Source: Metopolophium dirhodum (Eukaryota; Arthropoda; Insecta; Hemiptera; Aphididae). Taken from it: 64,000 nt of DNA. Positions 21,991 to 32,024 of this stretch are shown here, in pieces. A program made the translations under genes and the position numbers. The stretch covers positions 29,726,241 through 29,790,240 of the forward strand of contig NC_083565.1 in assembly GCF_019925205.1 (NCBI RefSeq). The letters run 5' to 3'. Below the pieces are notes generated by a model that was not told where the DNA came from, did no database searches, and worked only from the letters and a program-made list of their open reading frames with translations. Every line of letters starts with the position of its first letter. The first letter of the stretch is position 1.

Positions 21991-22011
21991 AAGGGCCAAC
22001 TTCACGGACGT

Positions 22012-22130
22012 GATAAAATCGTACTAATATTACAGACTTAAACACGTTAATTAAATACAATGCGTATAAACACAGATAAGAGAACGACGAAGACGCAAAA
22101 ACGACCGTACAGGCCAACGAATAATCGATA
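22012..22130 (-). mobile_element. Probable 5' leader of the LINE, displaced by the foldback insertion
   Basis: Directly after the right target-duplication copy (22,012-22,020), the minus strand carries a segment with CGTTTTTGCGTCTTCGTCGT that fits an untranslated LINE leader. The reasoning is positional: removing the foldback element and one duplication copy makes it continuous with the 17,506-17,546 leader. I have no independent copy to prove it. A short hairpin (ATACCACTGTAGTGGTAT) lies just beyond, at about 22,148-22,165. Confidence 0.5.
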
Positions 22131-22179
22131 ACTATTAAATATTATTATACCACTGTAGTGGTATTATAAATATTATTAT

Positions 22180-23295
22180 ACCACTTTGTGAAGAGAACAA
22201 ATTACTATTGTTACCATCATTATATTTTCCATGTCATATGACCACTATGAGTGTATTATTATTTAATTCATATTATTATGAAATTTTCGTTTTGTAATTT
22301 GTATACAGGGTTGATAACCAACCGCGTTCTATGATTTTTAAATTTTAATTAGGTTCCTCCTGTAACGAACCCAATAATAAACATACTATATTATTGTGAT
22401 CGTTTCGCCTTAATGTATATTAGATAACATAAATGTTAGATAAAGAATAGTATGTAATTTAAATCAGTGCCATTAATCTTATTAAAATACGCTGTAGATA
22501 TACAACGAGAATGCCTTGGTGGTGACGATCTACGACTAGATGGCCGAGCACACATAATTAATATTTAGAATACATTAGTTAAACCATAGTACGCATTTCT
22601 GAACAACTATATAAAAAAGCCTACAGTAGAAATATGAACAATATCATAGTCATGTGAATATAATATATAATTTTTATTTATAATTTATATATAATGTATA
22701 GTATCTAAATATTAATGGAAGGCGTATACCATATATTGTAAATATGATAATGGGATACGATTCTTAGAATAGACAGGCCTAGGAATGTGAAGTGTGATCC
22801 ACCGTCGAATGACGTTAAACCGTAGGTATTGGTGTTAAATAAGTAACACGTAGATTACGTATACTAAGATTACCAATTTATTAAATTAGACACTTGTTGT
22901 AATAATGTATATAATGCTTTTATAAGTTGATATTAATACTAAATATTTCAATTAAACACAAAAGAATTAATGTATATATAATTAATGTAATGAATCTATA
23001 TAAATACTGACACTGAGAGAGGTTCTGATTAAAACCATATGAGGCTCTGTAATAAACTATAAAAGATGCTCTGACCAGTAACACGGGTGTTACTCACTCT
23101 TTCGACCTTACACGACTGCCGTCCGCCGGGCGAGGCCCGCCGCAACGGTCCGTCCAGGCCTCTAAGAATGTGCTGACCCAGCCCTTTCGGTCACGTAGAC
23201 CATCGTGAGAACCGAATCGGTCACACACTCGTCTTACCCCGAGTCAACACATTAATCCCTATATATGTATTACATACATACATATATATACATAG

Positions 23296-23327
<32 letters not shown>

Positions 23328-25430
23328 CATACATACGCGTGCATGCATATACAACAAATGCATAGATAATAATTTGAATCACGTCCTGTGGGGTCCGCGG
23401 ATATATCGATGGACCAGGGGGAAGGTAAGAGAGCACTAGGCATTAAACAACCAGACTTAAACGGCCTGTAGATTAGACGTGATTTGCCATCGTACATGCG
23501 AGCACCTTCACGAGAGACAGTATAACGATTTTGACTTAATTTTAATCAATTTGGACTAAGAGTGTTTTATGAAGAACAATTTTAAATATACAACTTAAAC
23601 TTTTCAACAAAGTTTAATTATTTATCAACCTACCTAAGAAATCCTCTACCAACGGTCTTGCTACCTGCAACTTATAAGCTAAGCAATTAACCCAGTTGCT
23701 AGTTTATAACACTCCCTATATTTTCAAAAGTTTGATATTTATCCGATGTCAGTCGTAAACTGTGCTGTAATAAACTCCCTTTACTTAACGGTCTTTACTA
23801 TTTTACCAAACATTTTTCATTATTTGGACTTAATTCACCAATAAACTAAAATGAAAAAAAAAAAAATTGTGTTGTGAGTTAAGAACCAAGAATTTGTATT
23901 TTCAAAATGTAAAATGAACAACGATTTATAAAAAAATTAATTAATAAGATAAACAGGTACTGTTCTAGCAACGACGTCTATAAAGAAAGTTCTTTAGATA
24001 GGTCTTGATCAACTGAATTTAGTAGAACCTTAAGCCTTTATGGGTCTATATATGAGGCCTTTATGAGTACCTAGAACAAATATTTTGTGGATCAAAAGTC
24101 CTCAAATGTGTGATATTAATATTGGACCAAATTATTATGGAAAAAAAGGTAGTGATCCGTTTAATATAATACTAGCTAAATGCCTTGAAAGTAGAAAATT
24201 CATAAAATAAAAATAGAAAGATAAATATTTCATTACTCATTTCATATTAGATTCTGAGCAGATCGATGAATGTATTGGTTGTGCATTTGGTATGATGTGT
24301 TTTTGAATATTTTTGTCAGTCATCATATTTTTGGAATCATACAAATGCTATGATATTCAAGTTTAAAAATTAGTTGAACCTACCATATCAATAATAGAAA
24401 AATAAATTTCTAATAACAATAAAAATATATAGTAAAATATCCTTTGAAATATAGGTAACTCGACTTAGAATCGTTTTTTTTGTAGTGTATAATGATTTAT
24501 CATTGAATTTTAATTTAAATTTAACACATCCATTACAATCTTTTACTCGATTACCTAATTTACTATAAATCATAGCAAGTTCTCTTTTTCTTAGTTACTA
24601 GGGTCATTATATTCATAGAAATAAAAAGGTTAATACTTTTTTCATATAATAGAAAAATGTAATAAGCTTTTTTAACACACTGACTACCATGTGAACTTCA
24701 CAGTCATTTTTAATTCTAACTCTATATGTTTAAAACCTCTGGCGCCTATAATCAGGGATGATAAAATAAAAATCATGGGGGGGGGGTCGTAATCTTAAAA
24801 ATTACCGACTAGAATTTGAAATTCAAAATTGTTGCTAACTATTAATTGTTAAGTTATTTTTAGTTACATGCTATAAATTTATAATTTCTTTATTACCTTA
24901 TGTTTGAATTTTTAGTTTGAATTAAATTTGAAGTTGAAACTTAGAAATACCTAACTTATTATTTTTAATTTATATCAGAATGAAATAACGTCAACAAACA
25001 TATGAAATAGGTAATAATTATAATTCATCACTTATTGTTATTGTTGCCAAATCATTATCTACATTACAAGAATCGTCCTCTTCTATCATAACCTATATAA
25101 ATGTAAAATAATCTTAATAATTGTATTTGCATAAAATGTAGGTACCTAATTATTTACTAATGGTTTTAATCTAATTATTAAAAAATGTCATTCAATTTAA
25201 TAAAAAAATATTAGATTCTGAGTGAAACGCGATGTGTATAATAGTTTTATAATCTATATTCTTTATATCTATATTTAATCTATATAAATATAATCTATAT
25301 TTCGTATATTATAAAAGTGATAAATCATATAATGTAGATATAAGATATTTTAAGCCTTGAAATAAACACTAAACAGGGTAAGTTTTAAATGAAAAATTAC
25401 AATTTACTCGTGGTACTTTCTAATAAGCTT
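22180..25430. other. Gene-poor stretch with one GC-rich island and a microsatellite
   Basis: 23,098-23,250 is GC-rich (GTCCGCCGGGCGAGGCCCGC) and follows AATAAA near 23,052, which could be the end of an LTR or an exon; no partner was found. 23,271-23,336 is an (ACAT)n microsatellite. 24,250-24,545 carries partial copies of the AGATTCTGAG repeat family. No credible open frame. Confidence 0.5.
23271..23336. repeat. (ACAT)n microsatellite
   Basis: Repeated TACA/ACAT units with short TATATA interruptions run for about 65 bases. Confidence 0.9.
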
Positions 25431-25441
25431 TGCAAGCCTTG

Positions 25442-25609
25442 CAGTGGCGGATCCAGGGCTTAATTTTGGAGGGGCATGGGGAAGGGCAAAAGTACAAGTT
25501 CCGAAATTGGTTTCAAAATTGGCTAAACATAGTGTAAAACAAAGGAGAAAACTCCAGTTATTGGTTAGGGGGAAAATGCCCCCTTGTCCTCCCCCTGGAT
25601 CCACCACTG
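25442..25609. mobile_element. hAT-type MITE, 168 bp, with perfect 8-bp target duplication
   Basis: Ends CAGTGGCGGATCCAGGG and ...CCCTGGATCCACCACTG form a 17-bp inverted repeat with one mismatch. The flanks AAGCCTTG at 25,434-25,441 and 25,610-25,617 are identical, the 8-bp duplication typical of hAT elements. It has no coding capacity. Its right end lies about 33 bp upstream of the first repeat of the open frame at 25,643. Confidence 0.92.
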
Positions 25610-25642
25610 AAGCCTTGTACCAAAATTAAGTGTTGTATAACA

Positions 25643-26260
25643 GAGATTGGGTGGCAATCAACGCCAAATCTGAAGTTCAACCTCACCAGCAGCTTACCCG
25701 GACCGGAATCGTCAAAAAATTGTGATTCCAAGGGTTTGTTGGACCGCAGACTCTGTGTATCAACGCCGAATATCCCCGTACGTCCGTATTTAGCTGGCGA
25801 GACAGATGCAGAGATTAGGTGGCAATCAATGCCAAATCTAAAGTTTTCGCAGGTCACCAGCGATGTACGGAAACCGGAAAGTCCGAGACACATGACGCAG
25901 TACGCAGCGGCCACCAGTACAAAGTACAGGTACCGCAGCGACCAGTCTACACTTTTCGTCAACCGCCACTACGGGCTACAGCGATACAACGCCAACTCCC
26001 CCACCGCGCCACAAAGGCACAAGGTGGGATGGGAAGGCGAGTCGCGTAGAACGAGTACCGGCCGTCGTAAACTCGCTAGTGTAAAACCCCCGTTTCGACA
26101 GCCTTCCACGCGCCGTGCGCACGTACCACGACCACCAAAAGATACCTATATATATTTTGTCATAGACATACCTCCGTCCGTTGTTTCTTTTTTTTTATAT
26201 TCTTTTTTGTTATATATATATATATATATATATACGTGTATCCCGTACGGGGTAAAATAA
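25643..26260 (+). CDS. Unrecognised GC-rich open frame with an in-frame internal duplication
   Basis: The frame is open from the hAT MITE to a stop at 26,260; the first Met is at 25,736. I see no known domain. A block reading EIGWQSTPNLKF at 25,643 returns as EIRWQSMPNLKF at 25,811, exactly 168 bp (56 codons) later, with VSTPNIPVRPY between. The middle is basic and rich in Arg, Ser, Thr and Pro (RRTSTGRRKLASVKPPFR); the last 35 codons run into T- and TA-rich DNA and are unlikely to be coding. CAGAGATT before the first repeat resembles a splice acceptor, so this may be an internal or 3' exon. AATAAA at 26,256 could be its polyadenylation signal. Its layout recalls the frame at 6,228-7,037. Confidence 0.45.
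   Translation, partial: EIGWQSTPNLKFNLTSSLPGPESSKNCDSKGLLDRRLCVSTPNIPVRPYLAGETDAEIRWQSMPNLKFSQVTSDVRKPESPRHMTQYAAATSTKYRYRSDQSTLFVNRHYGLQRYNANSPTAPQRHKVGWEGESRRTSTGRRKLASVKPPFRQPSTRRAHVPRPPKDTYIYFVIDIPPSVVSFFLYSFLLYIYIYIYTCIPYGVK
26207..26234. repeat. (TA)n microsatellite
   Basis: An alternating TA run of about 26 bases lies between the T-rich end of the open frame and GTGTATCCCGTACGGG. Confidence 0.9.
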
Positions 26261-26261
26261 A

Positions 26262-26960
26262 CGCAAACCTCCACCACCTTAATTGTGTTTGTTATAAACT
26301 TATAACGAACGAGTGTGCCATCCAACACACCCAACCAACGACCGGCTCACCGCGGATCACCCGACACCACCGTCGTAGCCGCGTCAAATTGGCTCCCCGC
26401 AGAGGAATCATCGCCTCAAGTCAGCGAAAAGGTAAGAGTTTTTCACGCTGACACATACCTCGGTAGATTGCTTATATTAAGTTAATATTAAGACTTTAGC
26501 CAGGAGTGTGTTTGCCGGTTAACTTAGGATTCCCAGTGAACATTACGTAAGAATTATTTCTAACACGTAACAGGGAAGTCCGCGCAGCCATGCATAACCG
26601 TGATACGGATTGGGAAGTAGTTATATAACAACCACCACCCCTCCGTAACACCTACTTTTCGTCCCGCGACATTACCGTCGATAACAGCACAGCGCGCAGG
26701 CCAAAACCGGTTTCAGCCGCTGCAGCCGTCAACTGCCGCCGCCGAGTACGTCGACCCAGTTCTGCTATTCTTGGAACGCAACGGCGGTACCGTCAACAGC
26801 TGACCTATTAACGAAATCGCCAATAGAACACGTAAACTTCCGTAAACAGCGCGCAAAATTTACGTCAAAAAAAAAAAAGTCTCTAAACCACGTACACACA
26901 CTAAACACAAGCTACCTCACCGACCAACAGCTTAACGACTGCATTTGTAATTTAATCGTA
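26262..26960. other. GC-rich non-coding or UTR-like stretch
   Basis: Richer in G+C than the rest of the window, with no long frame. A donor-like AAAAG|GTAAGAG occurs at about 26,430 after CAAGTCAGCG, compatible with a 5' exon of a plus-strand gene or with the leader of an LTR element. I could not find a second LTR or a gag/pol frame. Confidence 0.35.
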
Positions 26961-26966
26961 CATAAT

Positions 26967-27425
26967 GACTAGGTCCATTTCAATGGCCCCCCCACTTTCG
27001 AAATTTGAACTTCTGACCACGCCAAACGTTTGTGCGTCGTTTGTGCAGAAATGTGCACCAAGTCCAATCGTTTGTGCACAAAAACTGAAAGCTCTATCCC
27101 TAAAACAAAATGGGGGGGGCATTGAAACGGTAGCCCCCCACATTGAATATTTGGATTTTTGAATGTGCCAAACGTTTGTGCATCGTTTGTGCAGAAATGT
27201 GCACCAGGTCCCGACGTTTGTGCACAAAAACTCCCAGCGCTATCCAAAAAATAAAGTGAGGGGTATTAACACGAGGGTCCCTCTTTTTGGAAAATTGAAA
27301 TTTTTAAGGTGCCAAACGTTTGTGCATCGTTTGTGCAGAAATGTGCACCAGGTCCCGACGTTTGTGTACAAAAACTCCCAGCGCTATCCAAAAAACAAAG
27401 TGAGGGGTAGAACAAAAATCTTAAT
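26967..27425 (+). repeat. GC-rich subrepeat array, plus orientation
   Basis: Three subunits of about 150 bp share GCCAAACGTTTGTGCATCGT, TTGTGCAGAAATGTGCACCA and CAAAAACTCCCAGCGCTATC. The array begins TAGGTCCATTTCAATGG with a poly-C run. An inverted sister array with the same outer edge lies at 55,393-55,872. The open frames here are repeat artefacts in several phases. Confidence 0.9.
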
Positions 27426-27429
27426 TTAA

Positions 27430-27950
27430 AATATCTAAAAACATAACTACCGCTTATAAATTATAACCACAGGTTAGCAATACTAACTTAAAAATAAAAA
27501 GTTATAAATTAATACAATAACTGCTTAAGTCGTATACAACCGAACGCAACTTAACCTAATAACTATTAGTTTTTACATCTTATAATACGTATTTTGGGTA
27601 TAACATTCAATTTTACACTTTTAATTTAATTCTGAATTGAAAATGTATCCCTCATACAGTTTTTTACTGTTACTAAAATAAACATTATTATTTATATGTA
27701 ATATTATACCCACTCAGCACTCAATATTTTTATAATTGGCAAGAAAACATACATTTGCACCAATAAACACATTATCTTTCTTGAATTACTGTTAGAAGCA
27801 ATCATAATAAAATATACAGCAAGTTTATAATTTAAGTTAATTTTTTTAAAAAATATTAAAAATATTATCGATTTCTTGTGTTAAATTAACAAAATTGTTT
27901 TAATACTATATTAATTAAACAAACAAATCTGAATTCTTTCAGTACACACT
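27430..27950. other. A+T-rich spacer
   Basis: No frame, repeat or terminus recognised between the subrepeat array and the hAT element. Confidence 0.5.
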
Positions 27951-27985
27951 ATACCAGTGGTCGGCAACCGGTGGCCCGCTTATAT

Positions 27986-29906
27986 TCACATGAATTGCGT
28001 CCCGAAATCCCTTTTCCACATGAATTGCGTCCCAAAGATATTTAACGACTACACGAATTGCGTCCCTACCATATTTAACAACTACCCAAATTGCGTCCCA
28101 ACGTAAAAACATTATTTTCCTTCCCATTTCATACAGACTTAGGACTGTCGATAGCAAATTACGACTATCGGTAGGTTAAAAATATTGTTTTTTTATCATT
28201 GATATGCAATTAGATGTAAGTAAAATAAAATGTGTAGGTTAATAATGATAATATAATAGTTAAAAAAAAATTTATATAAATAAAAAAAGTTAAAATTATA
28301 AAATTAAAAAATTGGTAAAAACTTGAATGATACCTTCTTAATATAATCAAGACGGGTTAATTGGCCACTTTCATATTTTGCCATATTTTGTCTTAAATAA
28401 TTTTCTTTTTCACATACCATCATCCGTCTGTTTTTAATTACATGAATACTTTGTTGTTTAATATAAGTTTCTTTTTGTACATTTTTTAAAACATCTATAA
28501 ATTGGAATATATTCGGGTGTGCTGAGTAAAACATACTGTTAAACTTGGAGTGGAAGGCTTCACAACTATTCGTAGTTCGAATTATAGAACATGAATACAT
28601 TGCCCATATAGAAGGCGGGAAGTCACAATCAGGCTTTATGTGTGTATTTAATATATAATCGGAAAATTGCTGTACTTTTTCATTTTCGGGTAAAATGGAT
28701 ACAATATCGTCAGTAAAACAATCCTCTACTTCATCTGGTTTTAAAAATGGGAGACCAAAAAAATATTTTAAAAAAATATTGATATCTGAATTTTTTTTGT
28801 ATTTTTGACTTAAACCAACCGTTTGAATTTTCCTCCACCAACTTTGGCCTAAATGAAACCTGCATCCTTTCATTTGAACTGATGGCCACACGATTAACAA
28901 AGATGTGTGGATTGCTTTTTCAAAATCGGCAAATATTATTTTAGGTGAAAAATGTATATTATTTTTTGGAAATTCAGATTTGAGATGTGAAAATGCTTTT
29001 ATATAAGTATCTATATTTTTATTAGGAAGTAAAAAAACACTAGTGGTATATAATTATTATTTTTCAAGCCATGGACTGTAAAAAATTGTGTAAACAGTTT
29101 TGGGCAACTTTTAAAAGTTCCATCCACAAATATAGTATCAACTTCACTTAAAAAATTTAAATTAGTAATTGTTGAAAAAATGATTATATTATTTTCGTTG
29201 TCATTCACTAATAAAAAATTTTCATCTCTGTTAGTCTGTATATTTTCATTCAATAAAACATTGTGTAAATCAGGTAAATTGTCTGGAAGTTTTGGAATAG
29301 TCGATGACCGAGCGTGGTGTATATTATTACGAATTAAGGTTAAATCATAAGTTGGAATGTCTTTTGATAAAGCTCCATGAATAAGTTTTGATGGTTTATC
29401 GTAAAGTTCTTCTACAGCCTTTCGCTTTAAATTATTACTCAACTGTTGTCTATTAAATACTTCAACAGAATCTTTAATATGATTATGATCATTTGCACGT
29501 TCGATAATCTCATTTTCATTATTTAATTTAATGTATGACTTACACGTCTTTTTACAGCAGCTCCAACGTTGAACATCATTTTTTAACGTTTTATGATACC
29601 GAAATTTGTATCCATCAATATTAAATAATGTTTTATTTTTTTCGCTTAAAATCACCGAAGTCATTTTATAGTGTTTTTGAGTTTAAGTTTTATTTAACAG
29701 AGAATAAATGTTACACAAACGTTTCCACCAACAACACGATCGAAATCGAACTAAAATTATTATATAGGCTTTAACAGTACGTTTATCGTTCATGCAACGT
29801 TTAAACAAAACCGGACGCAATTCATGCAGTAGATTAGATAATGCCGGACGCAATTCGTGTACCCGCTTATCAAATTTTTTTATTTCAGGACGCAATTCGT
29901 GTGTAG
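27986..29906 (-). mobile_element. Mutator-like element with inverted subterminal GAATTGCGTCC repeats
   Basis: The left side carries four copies of (G/A)AATTGCGTCC within 27,990-28,100. The right side carries three copies of the reverse complement GGACGCAATTC at about 29,814, 29,848 and 29,888. The outermost copies extend to CACATGAATTGCGTCC on the left and CACACGAATTGCGTCC read inward on the right. Between them is a two-part MULE transposase. Repeated binding-site-like words at both ends, in opposite orientation, are common in this group. I could not find a convincing 9-bp target duplication, so the exact ends may lie a little further out. Confidence 0.72.
28304..29664 (-). pseudogene. MULE transposase with FLYWCH finger and DDE parts, one frameshift
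   Basis: The first frame (29,664-29,011, 217 residues) starts with a FLYWCH-type finger: FNIDGYKFRYHK, W34, C36/C37, C41, H60 and H62. The MULE domain begins at DTIFVDGTFKSCP, where D181 is the first catalytic Asp. A shift in a run of seven A at about 29,032-29,038 moves the reading to a second frame. There FADFEKAI gives the second Asp (near 28,925), CRFHLGQSWWRKIQ is the conserved Cys/His block, and RTTNSCEAFHSKF carries the Glu, ending at 28,304. All three acidic catalytic residues and the finger survive, so only one base separates this from an intact gene of about 450 residues. The family cuts and pastes DNA in the nucleus. Confidence 0.85.
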
Positions 29907-30086
29907 CCATTCTACGACAACGACATTTAATCGAATATTATATCAAAAAAATCATATTGTATAAAATATATAATTGAACGTTTCTATCAGTCATATTTTA
30001 TAATAGTAGATATACCTTGACAGTTACCGATAAGATACCTAGAGTAGATACGACGAGTGTATTTGGATTATAATATTAATTTTCTA

Positions 30087-30445
30087 TTCTGTTCAGTAAA
30101 GTAAAACGTTGCGTTTTTGAAATACTCGCCAATCCATTTAATATTGATTATGAAGATGTTGAGGTTGAGCTTCAAATGGAAATAATAGATTTGCAGTCAC
30201 AAGATATCTTAAAAGACTCATTCAAAGCATCTCCTTTACTTTTTTTCGTTGAACTTCCGGCATCATTTTCAAAAATTAAAAATATAGCTGCAAAATACTT
30301 CAGTATGTTTGGATCCACTTACGTGTGTGAACAGGTCTTTTCTCATATGAAAAAAATTAAAAATCCATACCGTTCACGTTTAATTAATGACAATCTCCAC
30401 CATGTACTTCGAGCCAGCACAAGAAATTTTAATGTGGAAATTTAA
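30087..30445 (+). pseudogene. hAT transposase C-terminal dimerisation fragment (GTF2IRD2/ZBED5-like)
   Basis: The frame is open from about 30,087 and includes VFEILANPFNIDYEDVEVEL before the first Met (30,176). It then reads SFSKIKNIAAKYFSMFGSTY, VCEQVFSHMKKIKNPYRSRL and INDNLHHVLRAS. The SMFGSTY-C-E-x-x-F-S and K-x-x-Y-R-S-R-L blocks define the hAT dimerisation region, best matching the group that gave rise to vertebrate GTF2IRD2 and ZBED5-like proteins. The N-terminal BED finger and catalytic core are absent. It lies inside the hAT element at 27,955-30,625 and probably belongs to it. Confidence 0.8.
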
Positions 30446-30639
30446 AAAATAATAAACAATATCCAACAACAAAAATCAAATTAAGCCTAAAGCAGTTGTA
30501 ATTTCCATACTTGTATATTATAATTATTATATTATTAAAAACTGTAATTTGTATGCTCTATTATTTTAAAGTTTTAAACAGTTATTTTTTCCTTTTTACC
30601 TTCTTCAAAAGGTTGCCATCCACTGCACTATTGTATATG

Positions 30640-32020
30640 AATAACTATCAGGCACATCATATTAAGAACTTTTTTTCAGGGTATTATGAGTGGTTCGGAT
30701 ACATTTTGTACATGAACAATGCCACAACAAACTGTAATTTTCTTAAGCTACAGTGATTACCAAGATAAATAATTTAATTTATTTTAACACAACATAGGTA
30801 GAGTAGCACTGCACTTACTATGGTTTTAAATTTATATTTTAAGTTATAAATGGATATTATATAATATGAACTTTTGATGAATTAACATTGTTTAAATAAT
30901 ACTACCTATATGGCTATATAATGTTTTTTTCATATAAATAAGGAAATATTTTAACACAGACGTTGAACGACTACATTAACAATGAAGTATAATTTTGACA
31001 ATTTTATTTTAAATATTACTACTGTTAATGTAAATTTTGAAAACAGTTAACAAATAAGTAATAACAATGGTTATGATTTATTAACATAATTTTAAATTAA
31101 CTCTGTGAATACCTAATTTATCCAAAAGGAATTATTTGTTGACTATAATAAACAAAAAAATCAAATAAATAAATATAAGTCTTGTAAATATATTATAACT
31201 TAAAAGTGTAACATAAGTGGTAAATGTATCCATATATAATACACTATATATTATATTCTATATTCTGGAACATAGTTGTTAAATAATTATTTAAATCTAT
31301 AATCTATTAGAATGTTAGTTTAACAATTAATATAATACTTACTAGAAAAAATACTTTTTAAGAGTATTCAAATACAGATACCTGTTTTGAAAAGAATGTA
31401 AAATATGCAAGTGATGCAATTATTCAAGTGATTAAAAAGTATTTGAATACTTTTGCTCAAGTAGGTACTTAATGAGAATTTATCATAGGTGATCTGAGTT
31501 CCAAAAATTGAACTTTAGATTTATAGTTTTTTTAAAAATACTTGAAATCCTAACTTCATCAATATTAGTCTTATCGACTTGAAGTCTTTAAGATACAACG
31601 CAGTCAAGCCTTTTAAATTGTTTGATATGTTTTTCAAATTCGTATTATATCGAAAACGAAAATCATTCAATATTGGTCGTATCGACTTAAAGTCTTCAAG
31701 ATTCAACGCAGCCAAGCCTTTAAATCAAATTTATATTCTCAAAAAAGTATCGCCATTAAGATTGACAAAAGAAAATTTCCCGCCAAATTAATTTTTGAAT
31801 AATTTAAATTTTAAACACATTTTTAAATATATCATGTATTAAAAAACTAAAAACCCAAACAACTGCACCAACATTCCCTACTAATTATACGAATGGCGAT
31901 ACCAATATAAAAATTAATTTATGTAGGTATTCTATGAAAAATATATATTTCCATATTCAAGAATTATTGAATAATTCAAAAAAACTTCAAAATCAATATT
32001 TAATATTCAATATTTATAAA
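30640..32020. other. A+T-rich DNA with one short tandem duplication
   Basis: 31,557-31,720 contains two copies, about 111 bp apart, of a block with TATCGACTT(G/A)AAGTCTT and CAACGCAG(T/C)CAAGCC. No gene was recognised. Confidence 0.6.
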
Positions 32021-32024
32021 AACA

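Larger units (their letters stand above)
17547..22011. mobile_element. Foldback-type DNA transposon with tandem-repeat inverted ends, 4,465 bp
   Basis: The left end ACCGCCGTGAAGTTGGCCC and right end, read inward on the other strand as ACGTCCGTGAAGTTGGCCC, start long inverted repeats. Their first ~175 bp (17,547-17,720 versus 21,838-22,011) are almost identical. Inside, each arm is an array of about 136-bp monomers, longer on the left (to 19,803) than on the right (21,233-21,840). The element is flanked by the 9-bp direct repeat GATAAAATC. Long inverted ends made of tandem repeats plus a 9-bp target duplication are the marks of foldback elements and of non-autonomous Mutator-like elements. No transposase is encoded. 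It probably sits in the LINE's 5' leader. Confidence 0.85.
27955..30625. mobile_element. hAT element with diverged 8-bp target duplication, hosting a nested MULE
   Basis: The left end CAGTGGTCGGCAACCGGTGG (27,955) is matched on the other strand at 30,611-30,625 (GGTTGCCATCCACTG), a 15-bp inverted repeat with a few mismatches. The flanking octamers CACTATAC (27,947-27,954) and CACTATTG (30,626-30,633) agree at six of eight positions, as expected for an old hAT insertion. A hAT transposase C-terminal fragment at 30,087-30,445 lies inside. Most of the remaining interior is taken up by the Mutator-like element at about 27,986-29,906. Confidence 0.75.

Noticed and set aside
13356..22130. Target duplication for the LINE
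   Set aside because: CTTAATATT beside the poly(T) and ATTAAATATT near 22,135 are similar, but too A+T-rich and inexact to count.
23098..23250. rRNA fragment, suggested by the GC-rich GTCCGCCGGGCGAGGCCC text
   Set aside because: No conserved rRNA core words and abrupt A+T-rich flanks; left as an unexplained GC island or possible LTR end.
26965..27429. Open frames over the GC-rich subrepeat arrays here and at 55,435-55,887
   Set aside because: Overlapping frames in several phases, poly-G/C runs and no conserved phase between the two arrays.
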